NCBI GenBank assembly: GCA_001899285.1
Contig: MKWA01000023.1
Coordinates: 2,958 to 66,957 of the forward strand
Reading direction: 5' to 3'
DNA from: Rhizobiales bacterium 64-17
GTDB taxonomy: Bacteria; Pseudomonadota; Alphaproteobacteria; Rhizobiales; Xanthobacteraceae
Length of the DNA: 64,000 nucleotides
A program made the position numbers and the translations under genes. Under the pieces are notes generated by a model. That model worked only from the letters and a program-made list of their open reading frames with translations, was not told the DNA's origin and searched no databases. Below, piece after piece: positions 15,763 to 27,342 of this stretch (position 1 is the first letter of the stretch; every line of letters starts with the position of its first letter).

Positions 15763-16758
15763 ATGGGGAACTATTTCGACCAGCCGCTCGACCGCCGCGT
15801 TTTGATCGCGGGCGCCGCCGGTGCCGCAGTGGCCGGGGGTGCGGCGGTGGCGCAGGCGCAGCAGCCGGCCGCGCCGCGCGAGAAGGGCCCCAAGGTGTGG
15901 ATGGAGATGGATCAGAAGGAACTGGACGACGCCTACGACCAGGCGAAATACGCGCCCAACCTGCCGATCGTGCTCAAGCGTTACGTCACCGGGAGCGAGG
16001 AGACCCGCAAGCGGATCGGCGCGCCGAAACGGTTGAGCTACGGGTCGACCCCGGTCGAGGCGCTCGATCTCTATGCCGCCAAAGCGCCGAATGCGCCGAT
16101 CCAGATCTTCATCCACGGCGGCGCATGGCGCGGCCAGGTTGCCAAGGATTATGCGTTCCCGGCGGAGGCGCTGACCCGCGCCGGCGCGCATTACATCGCG
16201 CTCGACTTCACCAATGTGACACAGACCGACGGCAATCTGATGCCGATGGCGGAGCAGGTGCGCCGCGCCATCGCCTGGGTGGCGAAAAATGCCGCGAGCT
16301 TCGGTGGCGACGCCAACCGCATCTATATTTCCGGCCACTCGTCCGGCGGCCATCTCGGCGGCGTCGCGCTGGTGACGGACTGGAAAGCGATGGGCGTACC
16401 GGCCGATGTGATCAAGGGCGCGGTGCTGCTCTCCGGCATGTATGATCTGAAACCGGTGCGGCTGTCGGCGCGTTCGTCCTATGTGAAGTTCACCGACGCG
16501 ATCGAGGACGCGCTGTCGACGCAGCGTCATCTCGACAAGATCACCTGTCCGGTGACGCTGGTGCACGGCTCGCTGGAGACGCCGGAATTCCAGCGGCAGA
16601 GCCGTGACTTCGCCGCCGCGTTGAAGAAGGCGGGAAAGCCGGCCGAACTGATCGTCGGGCCGAACTACAACCACTTCGAGATCGCCGAGACGCTGGCCAA
16701 TCCATTCGGAGTAGCCGGCCGCGCGGTGATTGAGCAGATGAAGCTTAGGGTGGCCTGA
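15763..16758 (+). CDS. Tat-exported alpha/beta-hydrolase, arylformamidase-like esterase
   Basis: A 331-residue hydrolase. The N-terminus LDRRVLIAGAAGAAVAGG is a twin-arginine-like signal followed by a long Ala/Gly helix and an AQAQ cleavage region. The catalytic domain shows FIHGGAWRG (hormone-sensitive-lipase-type HGGxW oxyanion loop), SGHSSGGHLGG as nucleophile elbow and a late NYNHFEI histidine. The layout is that of kynurenine formamidase-like esterases. A cytoplasmic kynurenine role is unlikely because of the export signal. AAGGA precedes the ATG at 15763; the upstream open frame lacks a ribosome binding site. Substrate unknown. Confidence 0.86.
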   Translation: MGNYFDQPLDRRVLIAGAAGAAVAGGAAVAQAQQPAAPREKGPKVWMEMDQKELDDAYDQAKYAPNLPIVLKRYVTGSEETRKRIGAPKRLSYGSTPVEALDLYAAKAPNAPIQIFIHGGAWRGQVAKDYAFPAEALTRAGAHYIALDFTNVTQTDGNLMPMAEQVRRAIAWVAKNAASFGGDANRIYISGHSSGGHLGGVALVTDWKAMGVPADVIKGAVLLSGMYDLKPVRLSARSSYVKFTDAIEDALSTQRHLDKITCPVTLVHGSLETPEFQRQSRDFAAALKKAGKPAELIVGPNYNHFEIAETLANPFGVAGRAVIEQMKLRVA

Positions 16759-16776
16759 GAAGAACCGGTCGCGCGG

Positions 16777-16968
16777 TTACATCGCGTTCGGGGTCGGCGG
16801 CGTGCCGTCGTCGTCCTCGATCTTGATATGCGCGCAGCTCTCGCAGCGGAAATAACGGGCGCTGCGGCCGGTCCGCGGATTGCGAATCTGCCGCATGAGC
16901 CGCAGCCGCCCCCGGCGGCAGGTGGGACAGAGCGGACGGTCTGCGGTCAGAGTTTCCGGCACAGCCAT
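16777..16968 (-). CDS. Small zinc-ribbon protein
   Basis: A 63-residue protein with two CxxC knuckles, LCPTCRRGRL and FRCESCAHI, about 30 residues apart, spaced as in a single zinc ribbon. Arg-rich sequence between the knuckles (RQIRNPRTGRSARY) suggests nucleic-acid or protein contact, and the C-terminus is acidic and Pro-rich. I placed the start at the ATG before AVPETLT; the frame is open further upstream but runs into Arg/Pro-rich unconserved sequence. It is convergent with the esterase, ending 18 bases after it. Exact role unknown. Confidence 0.68.
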   Translation of the reverse strand: MAVPETLTADRPLCPTCRRGRLRLMRQIRNPRTGRSARYFRCESCAHIKIEDDDGTPPTPNAM

Positions 16969-17155
16969 TGAACGAAGCCGCCGGTCAAATCCTGCGCCGG
17001 GGTGATGCGGTTGGCCGAAAATATTTTCGCGGGCGCTGCCGCGGTGGGCGCGAACGAACCGTGGCGCGGCGGCGTTGGTCTGGATATCGGAACCGCGCGG
17101 CCTTGAGCGAACAGATCTCAGGTCGCGATCAAGGAGAGCAATCAGGGAGATGACG

Positions 17156-17512
17156 ATGGCTGATACGACTATCGATTCATCGGGCGCGGTCCGTTCTAGG
17201 TTGCGCCGGGCATCGCCACGGAGACTGGTCCTGGCGGCGCTGATTGCGGCGCTCGGCCTCGGCGGCCTGCTGCTGCCCGGCCTGGGTATGGGTACAGCCC
17301 ATGCGCAGGTCAAAGCCGACCCGTATCGCTGGTGCGCCGATTTCGGCGGCCGCGGCGGTGGCGGCACAAGCTGCTATTACATGAGCTTCGAGCAATGCCG
17401 GCGCGAGTTGATCGGCCGCGGCGGCATCTGCCGGCCGAATCCCTTCTACACCGGCGTGCCGCGCGCGACCGGGCGCCATGGCAAACGGCGGTATCACCGA
17501 TACGATGATTGA
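17156..17512 (+). CDS. Secreted DUF3551-type small protein
   Basis: A 118-residue protein with a basic N-region, a hydrophobic signal segment (LVLAALIAALGLGGLLLPGL) and cleavage near GTAHAQ. The mature part has the DUF3551 pattern: YRWCADFGGRGGGGTSCYYMS, FEQCRREL and GGICRPNPF, with four cysteines that probably form two disulfides in the periplasm. DUF3551 proteins are frequent in Bradyrhizobium and relatives, and their function is unknown. AGGGAG six bases before the ATG at 17156 decides the start over 17150. The C-terminus is basic (RHGKRRYHRYDD). Confidence 0.85.
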   Translation: MADTTIDSSGAVRSRLRRASPRRLVLAALIAALGLGGLLLPGLGMGTAHAQVKADPYRWCADFGGRGGGGTSCYYMSFEQCRRELIGRGGICRPNPFYTGVPRATGRHGKRRYHRYDD

Positions 17513-17552
17513 AACGCCGGGCCGTCGCGTCTGAGGCTGTCGTCGTGCAAAA

Positions 17553-17576
17553 AAGGCCACCCGGACGGGTGGCCTT
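17553..17576. terminator. Bidirectional hairpin terminator
   Basis: AAGGCCACCC pairs with GGGTGGCCTT around GGAC. The minus-strand side ends in TTTTTTGC and serves the convergent gene at 17649-17960. The plus-strand side is weaker but lies just after the DUF3551 gene. Confidence 0.85.
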
Positions 17577-17648
17577 CTGCTTGCGCGAAGATCGGGCAAC
17601 GTGCCGGACTCTCTATTGTCCGGCGTGCGGAGCCGACCCGGACCGGGA

Positions 17649-17960
17649 TCAGTACCCGCGGTAGGGCTTGCAGACGCCGTCCTGAACGGTGAAGCCCGGA
17701 CGGGTGCAGTTCGGCTGGCCGTTGTAATCGAGATAGATGCCGCGGCCGCCGCGATAGGCGCCCGGAGGCGGCCCGTAATAGCCAGGGCCAGGGCCCGGCC
17801 CGAAATGGCCGGGGCCGGGGCCGTAAGCGGGACCGCGCATCGGCACGCAGCGATAGCCGTTGTAGAAGCGGCCGGCGCCGCAGCCGTCACGGGCCTGGGC
17901 AAGCTCAGCGGCGGACATCAGAGCGACAAGCGAAAGCGCGGCAACAGCGAGACGACGCAT
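17649..17960 (-). CDS. Secreted Gly/Pro-rich small protein
   Basis: A 103-residue protein with a clear signal peptide (MRRLAVAALSLVALMSAAELAQA). The mature part opens with GCGAGRFYNGYRCVPM, has a low-complexity Gly/Pro stretch (GPGPGHFGPGPGPGYYGPPPG) in the middle and ends with CTRPGFTVQDGVCKPYRGY. Two Cys pairs probably form disulfides. Similar GCGxG...CxPM peptides are frequent in Hyphomicrobiales and have no known function. GGAGGGAA precedes the ATG at 17960, which favours this start over the one ten codons upstream. Confidence 0.78.
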   Translation of the reverse strand: MRRLAVAALSLVALMSAAELAQARDGCGAGRFYNGYRCVPMRGPAYGPGPGHFGPGPGPGYYGPPPGAYRGGRGIYLDYNGQPNCTRPGFTVQDGVCKPYRGY

Positions 17961-18099
17961 GGATTCCCTCCATCGGGTGGCGTCAAACAACTGGAACCGA
18001 GCCTATTGGTTCCGCGATGAATGGCGGCAAAACAAGCGGTTAGGGCAATGGAAAGCGACCCTAGCGCGCGGGACACGGGAAAAACTGCGATTGAGATGA

Positions 18100-18132
18100 G
18101 AACATATTGCGAACTGAGAACAAATAGAGTAC
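18100..18132 (+). promoter_or_regulatory. SOS operator(s) (LexA boxes) upstream of recA
   Basis: GAAC-ATATTGC-GAAC at 18100-18114 is an exact match to the alphaproteobacterial LexA box GAAC-N7-GAAC. A third GAAC at 18118 followed by GTAC at 18129 makes a second, imperfect copy with the same spacing. It lies about 185 bases before the recA start codon, which implies a long 5' untranslated leader. Confidence 0.85.
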
Positions 18133-18297
18133 ATTCTTTTCATCGTCGATTCCGTGCGGCGGCCGGCTCCTGACACAGGGGCGGTGTCCGGAACCGGCGG
18201 GAGCTGGCGGCCCTTGGCTCCCTCAGGGTCGCAAGCGGGGAAATCTCCAGGGGCGGTTTGTCGGGGGTTCGATTCCCGGCCATAAGGAGCGCGACCT

Positions 18298-19386
<1,089 letters not shown>

Positions 19387-20229
19387 GCCCGTTCCCCGTC
19401 AGGGGAGCGTGCGATCCTGATAAAGCCGCCCGGCAACGGTGACTGCTGCGGTTAAGCGTCGGCAGTCCCGATAACAGGGCGCCCGTCGAAACGGCGGGCG
19501 GTGCGTGAGTGGCGTTGCGTTTGGTTGAGTAGGCGTATCCGCGTGGTCGTGAACCGGGGTCCGTTACCGTGTGCGGGTAATGGGCGGGGAAACCGGAGAA
19601 GGATGTCGCGGACAGAGTTGAGTGGTTGAGTTGTCAGTGAGGTGCGTGTTGCTGTGAGGCGTGGTCGCGACCGGCGCAGGCGTTCAATGCCACAAGCGTC
19701 CGGTGGGCCTTCGCGGAAGAGCAGTGTTCTTCGCAGGTTGAAGTCAAACGTGCGTATCGGCGGTCGTTGCGTCTGGAGCGTGTCCTAGCCCGTAGCCCAG
19801 ACGACATGGACCAGCTTGCATTTCGCCCCCGTCGGCACCCGGCTGCGTAAAGCGGCCGCAACCGAGGACGGGGGCGAAAAGCGTTTTGGGAGGGCGCGCG
19901 TGTCGGTTCTTGCGCCCGGGACATGGCGTGCTGCGGCCGTCCGCTGTGGCGACCCGCTATCTCGATCGTGCCATCGGCTGCCGGAGGCTGCCCGGATCGG
20001 CCCCGAATCCGCCCGTGAAATCGGCTACTTGTCCGGGCTGAAATACTTCCGTGACCCGGCGAACCGCGCCTGTGCGCGCCCCGGCCGTTTTCTGGACAGG
20101 CCCGCCGCCAGCGGATAAATATCCGGCCAAAATATCAAGCCGGACGGGCAGTTAGCCCCGATCCGGCCGGCGCAGGCAGACGTTTTTCGACCAACCTTGA
20201 GACCTCCAGAACAGGCAGTACGCGCGACC
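19387..20229. other. 843-base gene-free interval between recA and alaS
   Basis: No frame on either strand has both a plausible protein and a ribosome binding site. The main recognisable structure is the nested hairpin listed at 19821-19879. A smaller GC-rich inverted repeat (around GCGCCCGTCGAAACGGCGGGC, about 19480-19500) could terminate recA. The interval must also contain the alaS promoter. Its length is unusual for this compact stretch and makes a non-coding RNA or attenuator worth testing. Confidence 0.6.
19821..19879 (+). other. Nested 13-bp and 7-bp hairpin, candidate structured RNA
   Basis: TTTCGCCCCCGTC (19821-19833) pairs perfectly with GACGGGGGCGAAA (19867-19879). Inside it, CGGCTGC (19840-19846) pairs with GCGGCCG (19852-19858), with one G-T, around a GTAAA loop. 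No T-tract follows directly, so it is not a standard terminator. It lies about 350 bases before alaS. Strand is a guess. Confidence 0.55.
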
Positions 20230-22920
<2,691 letters not shown>

Positions 22921-22937
22921 ATGCGCTGCTTTCTCTT

Positions 22938-23089
22938 CCCTCTCCCTTTGAGGGAGAGGGTGCCGAGCGAACGTCAGTGAGCGAGGCGGGTGAGGGGTCG
23001 CTGTCTTAGGTCGTACGAGCAGACCCTTCACCCGGCTCGCGCTTTCGTTTCACTCAGCGCGATCCACCCTCTCCCACAAGGGGAGAGGG
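22938..23089. repeat. Compound repeat with two CCCTCTCC...GGAGAGGG hairpins
   Basis: CCCTCTCCCTTTGAGGGAGAGGG (22938-22960) and CCCTCTCCCACAAGGGGAGAGGG (23067-23089) are two hairpins about 105 bases apart, flanking a GCCGAGCGAAC...GGGTGAGGGG and CCCTTCACCCGGCTCG pair that is itself inverted. This is the layout of a composite intergenic palindrome spread through many Rhizobiales genomes. It probably also terminates alaS. Confidence 0.85.
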
Positions 23090-23135
23090 TTTATCGTGTT
23101 TGCTACGCCAGACGATGCGAAGAGGAGATCGGTTG

Positions 23136-23741
23136 ATGATCACCACCGTCGAACAGCTCGAAGCCCTCTACGGCACGCCGGCGGAGCCGGCGTTGGTGAA
23201 GGAGGTGGATCATCTCACGCCGGAATACCGGCGACTGATCGAGCTGTCGCCGTTCGTGATCGTCGCCACGGCGGGACCGGACGGGCTCGACTGCTCGCCG
23301 CGCGGCGACGCCGGCGCGGTGGCGCGGGTCGCCGATGCGCGCACGGTGCTGCTGCCGGACCGGCGCGGCAACAACCGCATCGACTCGCTGCGCAACGTGC
23401 TCGCGGATCCGCGCGTCGGTCTCTTGTTCCTCATTCCCGGCGCGGGCAACACGCTGCGTCTCAACGGCCGCGCCAGCCTCAGCGCCGATCCGGCTTTGCT
23501 CGACAGCTTCGTGATGGAAGGCAAGGCGCCGCGCAGCGTGATGATCGTGACGATCGAGAAGGTGTTCTTCCAGTGCGCGCGGGCGGTGATGCGCGCGGAC
23601 CTGTGGAATCCCGACAAGCACGCGCCTCGCGCGGACGTGCCGACGCCGGGGCAGATCCTGTCGACGATCACCGATGCGCGCGTCGGCGGCAAAGCCTATG
23701 ATGAGGCGTGGCTGCCGCGCGCCAAGGAGACGATGTGGTGA
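23136..23741 (+). CDS. Pyridoxamine 5'-phosphate oxidase-like flavin/F420-type protein
   Basis: A 201-residue split-barrel protein of the pyridoxamine 5'-phosphate oxidase-like superfamily, MSMEG_1061-like branch. Recognisable parts are FVIVATAGPDGLDCSPRGDAG near residue 38, LLPDRRGNNRIDSLRNVLADPRVGLLFLIPG near 70-100, and TLRLNGRASL, which together line an FMN-type pocket in the family. It may be an oxidoreductase on a small soluble substrate, but true PNPOx catalytic function is unlikely. AGAGGAGA precedes the ATG at 23136. It stands alone, downstream of a repeat, and the substrate is unknown. Confidence 0.85.
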   Translation: MITTVEQLEALYGTPAEPALVKEVDHLTPEYRRLIELSPFVIVATAGPDGLDCSPRGDAGAVARVADARTVLLPDRRGNNRIDSLRNVLADPRVGLLFLIPGAGNTLRLNGRASLSADPALLDSFVMEGKAPRSVMIVTIEKVFFQCARAVMRADLWNPDKHAPRADVPTPGQILSTITDARVGGKAYDEAWLPRAKETMW

Positions 23742-23792
23742 GGACGATAGCCGGCGCGTGACAGCGCCGGCGTCGGATTGCAGGGCGTTGGA

Positions 23793-24080
23793 TCACACGG
23801 GCGGACGATTGCCCGGATCGGGAATGGCGCGTGCCGCGACCAGTCTGTTCCAGATGAACAGCACCACCACCGCGCCAACGGTCGCGGTGATGAAGCCGGC
23901 GCCCTGATTGGGGCTGTACCAGCCGACCGCTTGCCCGATCCATGTGGCGAGGAACGCGCCGGCGATGCCGAGCACGGTGGTCAGGATGAAGCCCTGCGGA
24001 TTGTTCGGGCCAGGCGACAGCATCCGCGCGATGATGCCGGCGACGAAGCCGACCAGAACGATCCAGAGAAAGGCGCCCAT
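23793..24080 (-). CDS. GlsB/YeaQ/YmgE-family membrane protein
   Basis: A 95-residue inner-membrane protein with three short hydrophobic segments and the Gly-rich transglycosylase-associated family pattern: GFVAGIIARMLSPG, GFILTTVLGIAGAFLATWIGQAVGW and FITATVGAVVVLFIWNRLV. Members are stress-induced, of unclear function, and not transglycosylases despite the old name. It reads in the same direction as the YidB-like gene, 56 bases away, and may be in a stress-response cluster with it and the DUF3597 gene. Start codon and length are typical for the family. Confidence 0.9.
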   Translation of the reverse strand: MGAFLWIVLVGFVAGIIARMLSPGPNNPQGFILTTVLGIAGAFLATWIGQAVGWYSPNQGAGFITATVGAVVVLFIWNRLVAARAIPDPGNRPPV

Positions 24081-24136
24081 GTTTGCGTCTCCAAAACGAA
24101 TATATCCCGAACCGGGGTGTTACGCAGGATAGCGGG

Positions 24137-24811
24137 TCAGTCCCGCATCATACGGGACATTTCGTCATGCGTCGGCATCCGTCCGTCGGGCGTCAGCCGG
24201 TTGACGAATTCCGGAAGCTGTTGCGACAGGCCGTTCAGCAGATCGACCTGCGACACGCCGGCCTGTTCGGCGAGCGAGTTCACCGTGTCGTCGCCCAGCG
24301 TCTTGCGGATGTCGTCGGGGGACACGGTGTGGTTGTTGCCGCTGCCGACCCACGACTTCGTCGCGTCACCGTGGCCGTTCTGCTCGAACTGGCGCAGCAG
24401 ATCATCGAGGCCGCCGCGCAGCGCGCCGCCGCTGCCGGCTCCGCCGCCAAGCAGTCCGCCGAGGAGACCACCCAATCCGCCGCCGAGCGCGCCGCCCAGT
24501 CCACCGGGAAGGGCGCTACCAGCTCCACCGCCGGCACCGCCACCCAGCGCACCACCGAGGCCGCCGGGCAGGAGACCGCCGAGAATGCTGCCGAGATCGT
24601 TGCCGCCCTGTTGCGGCTGCGGCGCGGGCGCATTGCCGGCCGGCGCGGCCTGGGGCTGGCCGCCGCTCATCGATTTCACCGCCTTGTAGGCGAGCAAAGC
24701 AAGCATCGCCATGGTGATCGGCGACATGCCGCCGGACGATTGACCGCTCTGGCCCGACGAGCCGCCGCGCGGTCCGTTCTGCATGCCGTTGAGAATATCC
24801 ATCAGGCCCAT
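24137..24811 (-). CDS. YidB / DUF937-type Gly-rich protein
   Basis: A 224-residue protein with an N-terminal MGLMDILNGMQNG motif, a long Gly/Ala/Leu low-complexity middle (about residues 60-130, GGLLGGLLGG-type repeats) and a conserved C-terminal domain: DLLRQFEQNGHGD, SWVGSGNNHTVSPDDI, LPEFVNRLTPDGRMPT. This is the YidB/DUF937 layout. Its role in cells is not established; it is linked to stress and membrane stability. GAAAGGAC precedes the ATG at 24811, which fits better than the ATG seven codons upstream. The Gly-rich middle could vary in length between strains. Confidence 0.86.
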   Translation of the reverse strand: MGLMDILNGMQNGPRGGSSGQSGQSSGGMSPITMAMLALLAYKAVKSMSGGQPQAAPAGNAPAPQPQQGGNDLGSILGGLLPGGLGGALGGGAGGGAGSALPGGLGGALGGGLGGLLGGLLGGGAGSGGALRGGLDDLLRQFEQNGHGDATKSWVGSGNNHTVSPDDIRKTLGDDTVNSLAEQAGVSQVDLLNGLSQQLPEFVNRLTPDGRMPTHDEMSRMMRD

Positions 24812-25026
24812 CGCGAAAGTCCTTTCCAGCAAAAATGGCGTCCGCCCCTACAAGTAGGATAGCACCATGCGGCGGCAAGATGGCAGATGACATCGCCCGC
24901 GCGCTCGTTCTAACGTTGCCGCGAAGCATTCGATCCATGCCGTCCGATGCGTATCATCCGATACATGTCATCGGCGTGACATGAACGGATGTTTCGTTTT
25001 GAATGAATTTTTCAGGGAGTACGTTG

Positions 25027-25392
25027 ATGAGCATCTTTGGGTCGATCATGTCGGCAATCTTCGGCAAGGCCGAGGCCGCGCCTGCGGGCGGTAGCGCAGC
25101 ACCAGCGTCCATGCCGAGCGGAGCGGCGCCCCTGTCCAATGTTGATGTGGAGAAGGTGCTGACCGATCTCGCCTCCAAGAACAAGGAGAAGCTCGACTGG
25201 CGCAAGTCGATCGTCGATCTGATGAAACTGCTCGGCCTCGACTCGAGCCTCGGCGCGCGCAAGGAGCTGGCCAAGGAGCTTGGCTATACCGGCGACACCA
25301 ACGATTCTGCCTCGATGAACATCTGGCTGCACAAGCAGGTGATGCAGAAGCTCGCCGCCAACGGCGGCAAGGTGCCGGCCGACCTGCATTAA
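25027..25392 (+). CDS. DUF3597-family protein
   Basis: A 121-residue protein. Residues 1-40 are MSIFGSIMSAIFGKAEA followed by an Ala/Pro/Gly-rich spacer, and residues about 40-121 form the conserved domain, LDWRKSIVDLMKLLGLDSSLGARKELAKELGY near the middle and MNIWLHKQVMQKLAANGGKVP at the end. These features match DUF3597, a small all-helical domain of unknown function, sometimes seen near cell-wall hydrolases (LysM-linked). AGGGAG precedes the ATG at 25027. It is divergent from the YidB-like gene and is followed by a strong terminator. Confidence 0.86.
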   Translation: MSIFGSIMSAIFGKAEAAPAGGSAAPASMPSGAAPLSNVDVEKVLTDLASKNKEKLDWRKSIVDLMKLLGLDSSLGARKELAKELGYTGDTNDSASMNIWLHKQVMQKLAANGGKVPADLH

Positions 25393-25414
25393 CGGCGCGA
25401 GCCACGATTAAAAA

Positions 25415-25440
25415 AAACGGCGCCCGTGAGGGCGCCGTTT
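25415..25440. terminator. Bidirectional Rho-independent terminator
   Basis: AAACGGCGCCC pairs with GGGCGCCGTTT over 11 bp around a GTGA loop, with T-tracts on both strands. It serves the DUF3597 gene and icd, which converge here. Confidence 0.92.
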
Positions 25441-25464
25441 TCGTTTCCGGACGGAGATGCGATC

Positions 25465-26676
25465 CTACGCCATCGCCTTCTGCAAATTCTGGTCGATCTT
25501 GTCGAGGAAGCCCGTGGTCGACAGCCAGTGCTGATCGGCACCGACCAGCAACGCGAGATCCTTGGTCATGTCGCCGGATTCCACGGTGTCGACCGTGACC
25601 TTCTCCAGCGTCTTGGCGAATGTCGCCAGCGCATCGTTGCCATCGAGCTTGGCGCGATGCGCGAGGCCGCGCGTCCACGCGAAGATCGACGCGACGGAGT
25701 TGGTCGAGGTTTCCTGTCCCTTCTGATGCTGACGATAGTGGCGCGTCACGGTGCCGTGCGCGGCTTCCGCTTCCACCACCTTGCCGTCCGGCGTCATCAA
25801 CACCGAGGTCATCAGGCCGAGCGAGCCGAAGCCTTGCGCGACTACGTCCGACTGCACGTCGCCGTCGTAATTCTTGCACGCCCAGACATAGCCGCCGGAC
25901 CACTTCATCGCCGCCGCCACCATGTCGTCGATCAGGCGATGCTCGTAGGTGAGCTTGCGCTTGTCGAACTCGGCCTTGAATTCCTTGTCGAACACTTCGC
26001 GGAAGATATCCATGAAGCGCCCGTCATACGCCTTGAGAATGGTGTTCTTGGTCGAGAGATAGACCGGATAATTCCGGTTGAGGCCGTAGTTCAGCGACGC
26101 GCGGGCGAAGTCGCGGATCGAGTCGTCGAGATTGTACATCGCCATCGTGACGCCGGAGGAGGGCGCGTCGAACACGTCGTGCTCGATCACCTTGCCGTCC
26201 TTGCCCTCGAACTTGATGGTCAGCTTGCCGGGACCGGGAAAGCGGAAGTCGGTGGCGCGGTACTGATCGCCGTAGGCGTGGCGGCCGATGATGATCGGCT
26301 GGGTCCAGCCGGGAACGAGGCGCGGCACGTTCTGGCAGATGATCGGCTCGCGGAAGATCACGCCGCCGAGGATGTTGCGGATGGTGCCGTTCGGCGAGCG
26401 CCACATCTTCTTGAGATTGAACTCCTTCACGCGGCCTTCGTCCGGCGTGATGGTGGCGCACTTCACGGCGACGCCGACCTTCCGGGTCATTTCCGCCGAA
26501 TCGACCGTCACCCGGTCGTCGGTGGCATCGCGGTTCTCGATGCTGAGATCGTAGTACAGCAACTCGATGTCGAGATAAGGATGGATCAGCTTGTCCTTGA
26601 TCAGCTTCCAGATGATCCGGGTCATCTCGTCGCCGTCCATTTCGACGACGGGATTCTTCACCTTGATCTTCGCCAT
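25465..26676 (-). CDS. icd: NADP-dependent isocitrate dehydrogenase, dimeric type
   Basis: A 403-residue cytoplasmic enzyme that oxidatively decarboxylates isocitrate to 2-oxoglutarate with NADP. The family is the eukaryotic-like/alphaproteobacterial branch. Motifs include [50 protein letters not shown] (substrate Ser/Asn/Arg), [21 protein letters not shown] and [12 protein letters not shown], the NADP-binding region. Length is normal. It has no gene partner. A second, unrelated isocitrate dehydrogenase is encoded at 27982-30204, so one activity may serve a special condition. Confidence 0.97.
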   Translation of the reverse strand: MAKIKVKNPVVEMDGDEMTRIIWKLIKDKLIHPYLDIELLYYDLSIENRDATDDRVTVDSAEMTRKVGVAVKCATITPDEGRVKEFNLKKMWRSPNGTIRNILGGVIFREPIICQNVPRLVPGWTQPIIIGRHAYGDQYRATDFRFPGPGKLTIKFEGKDGKVIEHDVFDAPSSGVTMAMYNLDDSIRDFARASLNYGLNRNYPVYLSTKNTILKAYDGRFMDIFREVFDKEFKAEFDKRKLTYEHRLIDDMVAAAMKWSGGYVWACKNYDGDVQSDVVAQGFGSLGLMTSVLMTPDGKVVEAEAAHGTVTRHYRQHQKGQETSTNSVASIFAWTRGLAHRAKLDGNDALATFAKTLEKVTVDTVESGDMTKDLALLVGADQHWLSTTGFLDKIDQNLQKAMA

Positions 26677-26833
26677 TTTTATTGAGCCGTTTGGTGGGAG
26701 GGATCGACGTATCTCTTCACCAAACTGTTATTGCGGCCGGTTCCGTTCTTCAACTCCGTAATCTGGGAAAAGGGCTGCTATCGCGTTAAACTGCGCCGGT
26801 TTCCTGCCCGTTGCTCGCAAAGGAGGCACTGAG

Positions 26834-27322
26834 ATGGCCACTGTCGTGCTCAATCGCCGCAATCTTCTGGTGGCGGGCGGTTCCGTTCTGGCTGCCGGAG
26901 CGTCCGGCCTGGTGTTGCCCGCTGGCGCGCAAGGACTCGCGCCGACTGCGTCGATGTCGGGCGGCGCCAACAATTACATCAAGGGCGCGCCGGTCGTGGA
27001 GCGGATCGGCAAGGGCGGTTTCTGGATGAGCGGCACCGTGCGTCGCGCCGGCGACGGCGCGCCGCTCGCCGGGCAACGCATCCAGATCTGGGCGCATACG
27101 ACGGAAGGGCGCGAGGAAGACGAACGCAGCCACGGTGCGACGCTGACCGACAAGAATGGCGCGTTCCGTCTCGAGATGCCGCAGATCATTCCGATCTTCG
27201 GCCAGCCGCACGGTCATCTCGCCTATGACAGCGGTCAATTCAAAACGGTCTTCCTGCGCCCCGTGATGCGAAGCGCAAAGGTGAACAGCCTCGAAGCGCA
27301 CTTTGTTCTCCAGCCGGCCTGA
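26834..27322 (+). CDS. Tat-exported intradiol-dioxygenase-like beta-sandwich protein
   Basis: A 162-residue exported protein. The N-terminus NRRNLLVAGGSVLAAGASG is a twin-arginine-like signal. The mature domain has the intradiol dioxygenase core pattern: FWMSGTVRRAGDGAPLAGQRIQIWAHTTEGRE, then GATLTDKNGAFRLEMPQI and QPHGHLAYD. In true protocatechuate dioxygenases iron is held by two Tyr and two His. Here the GRY position is GRE and the RPxHIH position is QPHGH, so at least one Tyr ligand is missing and catalysis is doubtful. The next gene, 20 bases on, encodes a ferric-reductase-like membrane protein, suggesting a joint periplasmic redox or metal role. Confidence 0.76.
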   Translation: MATVVLNRRNLLVAGGSVLAAGASGLVLPAGAQGLAPTASMSGGANNYIKGAPVVERIGKGGFWMSGTVRRAGDGAPLAGQRIQIWAHTTEGREEDERSHGATLTDKNGAFRLEMPQIIPIFGQPHGHLAYDSGQFKTVFLRPVMRSAKVNSLEAHFVLQPA

Positions 27323-27342
27323 TCGTCGTTGAGAATAAACGG

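Noticed and set aside
18170..18285. tRNA-like T-arm (GGTTCGATTCCCGG) just before recA
   Set aside because: The T-stem has two mismatches when drawn in canonical form, no matching acceptor or anticodon stem can be placed upstream, and no CCA follows. I treat it as chance or a remnant.
22938..23089. CRISPR array
   Set aside because: Only two inverted-type hairpins are present. They are palindromic intergenic repeats without regular spacers.
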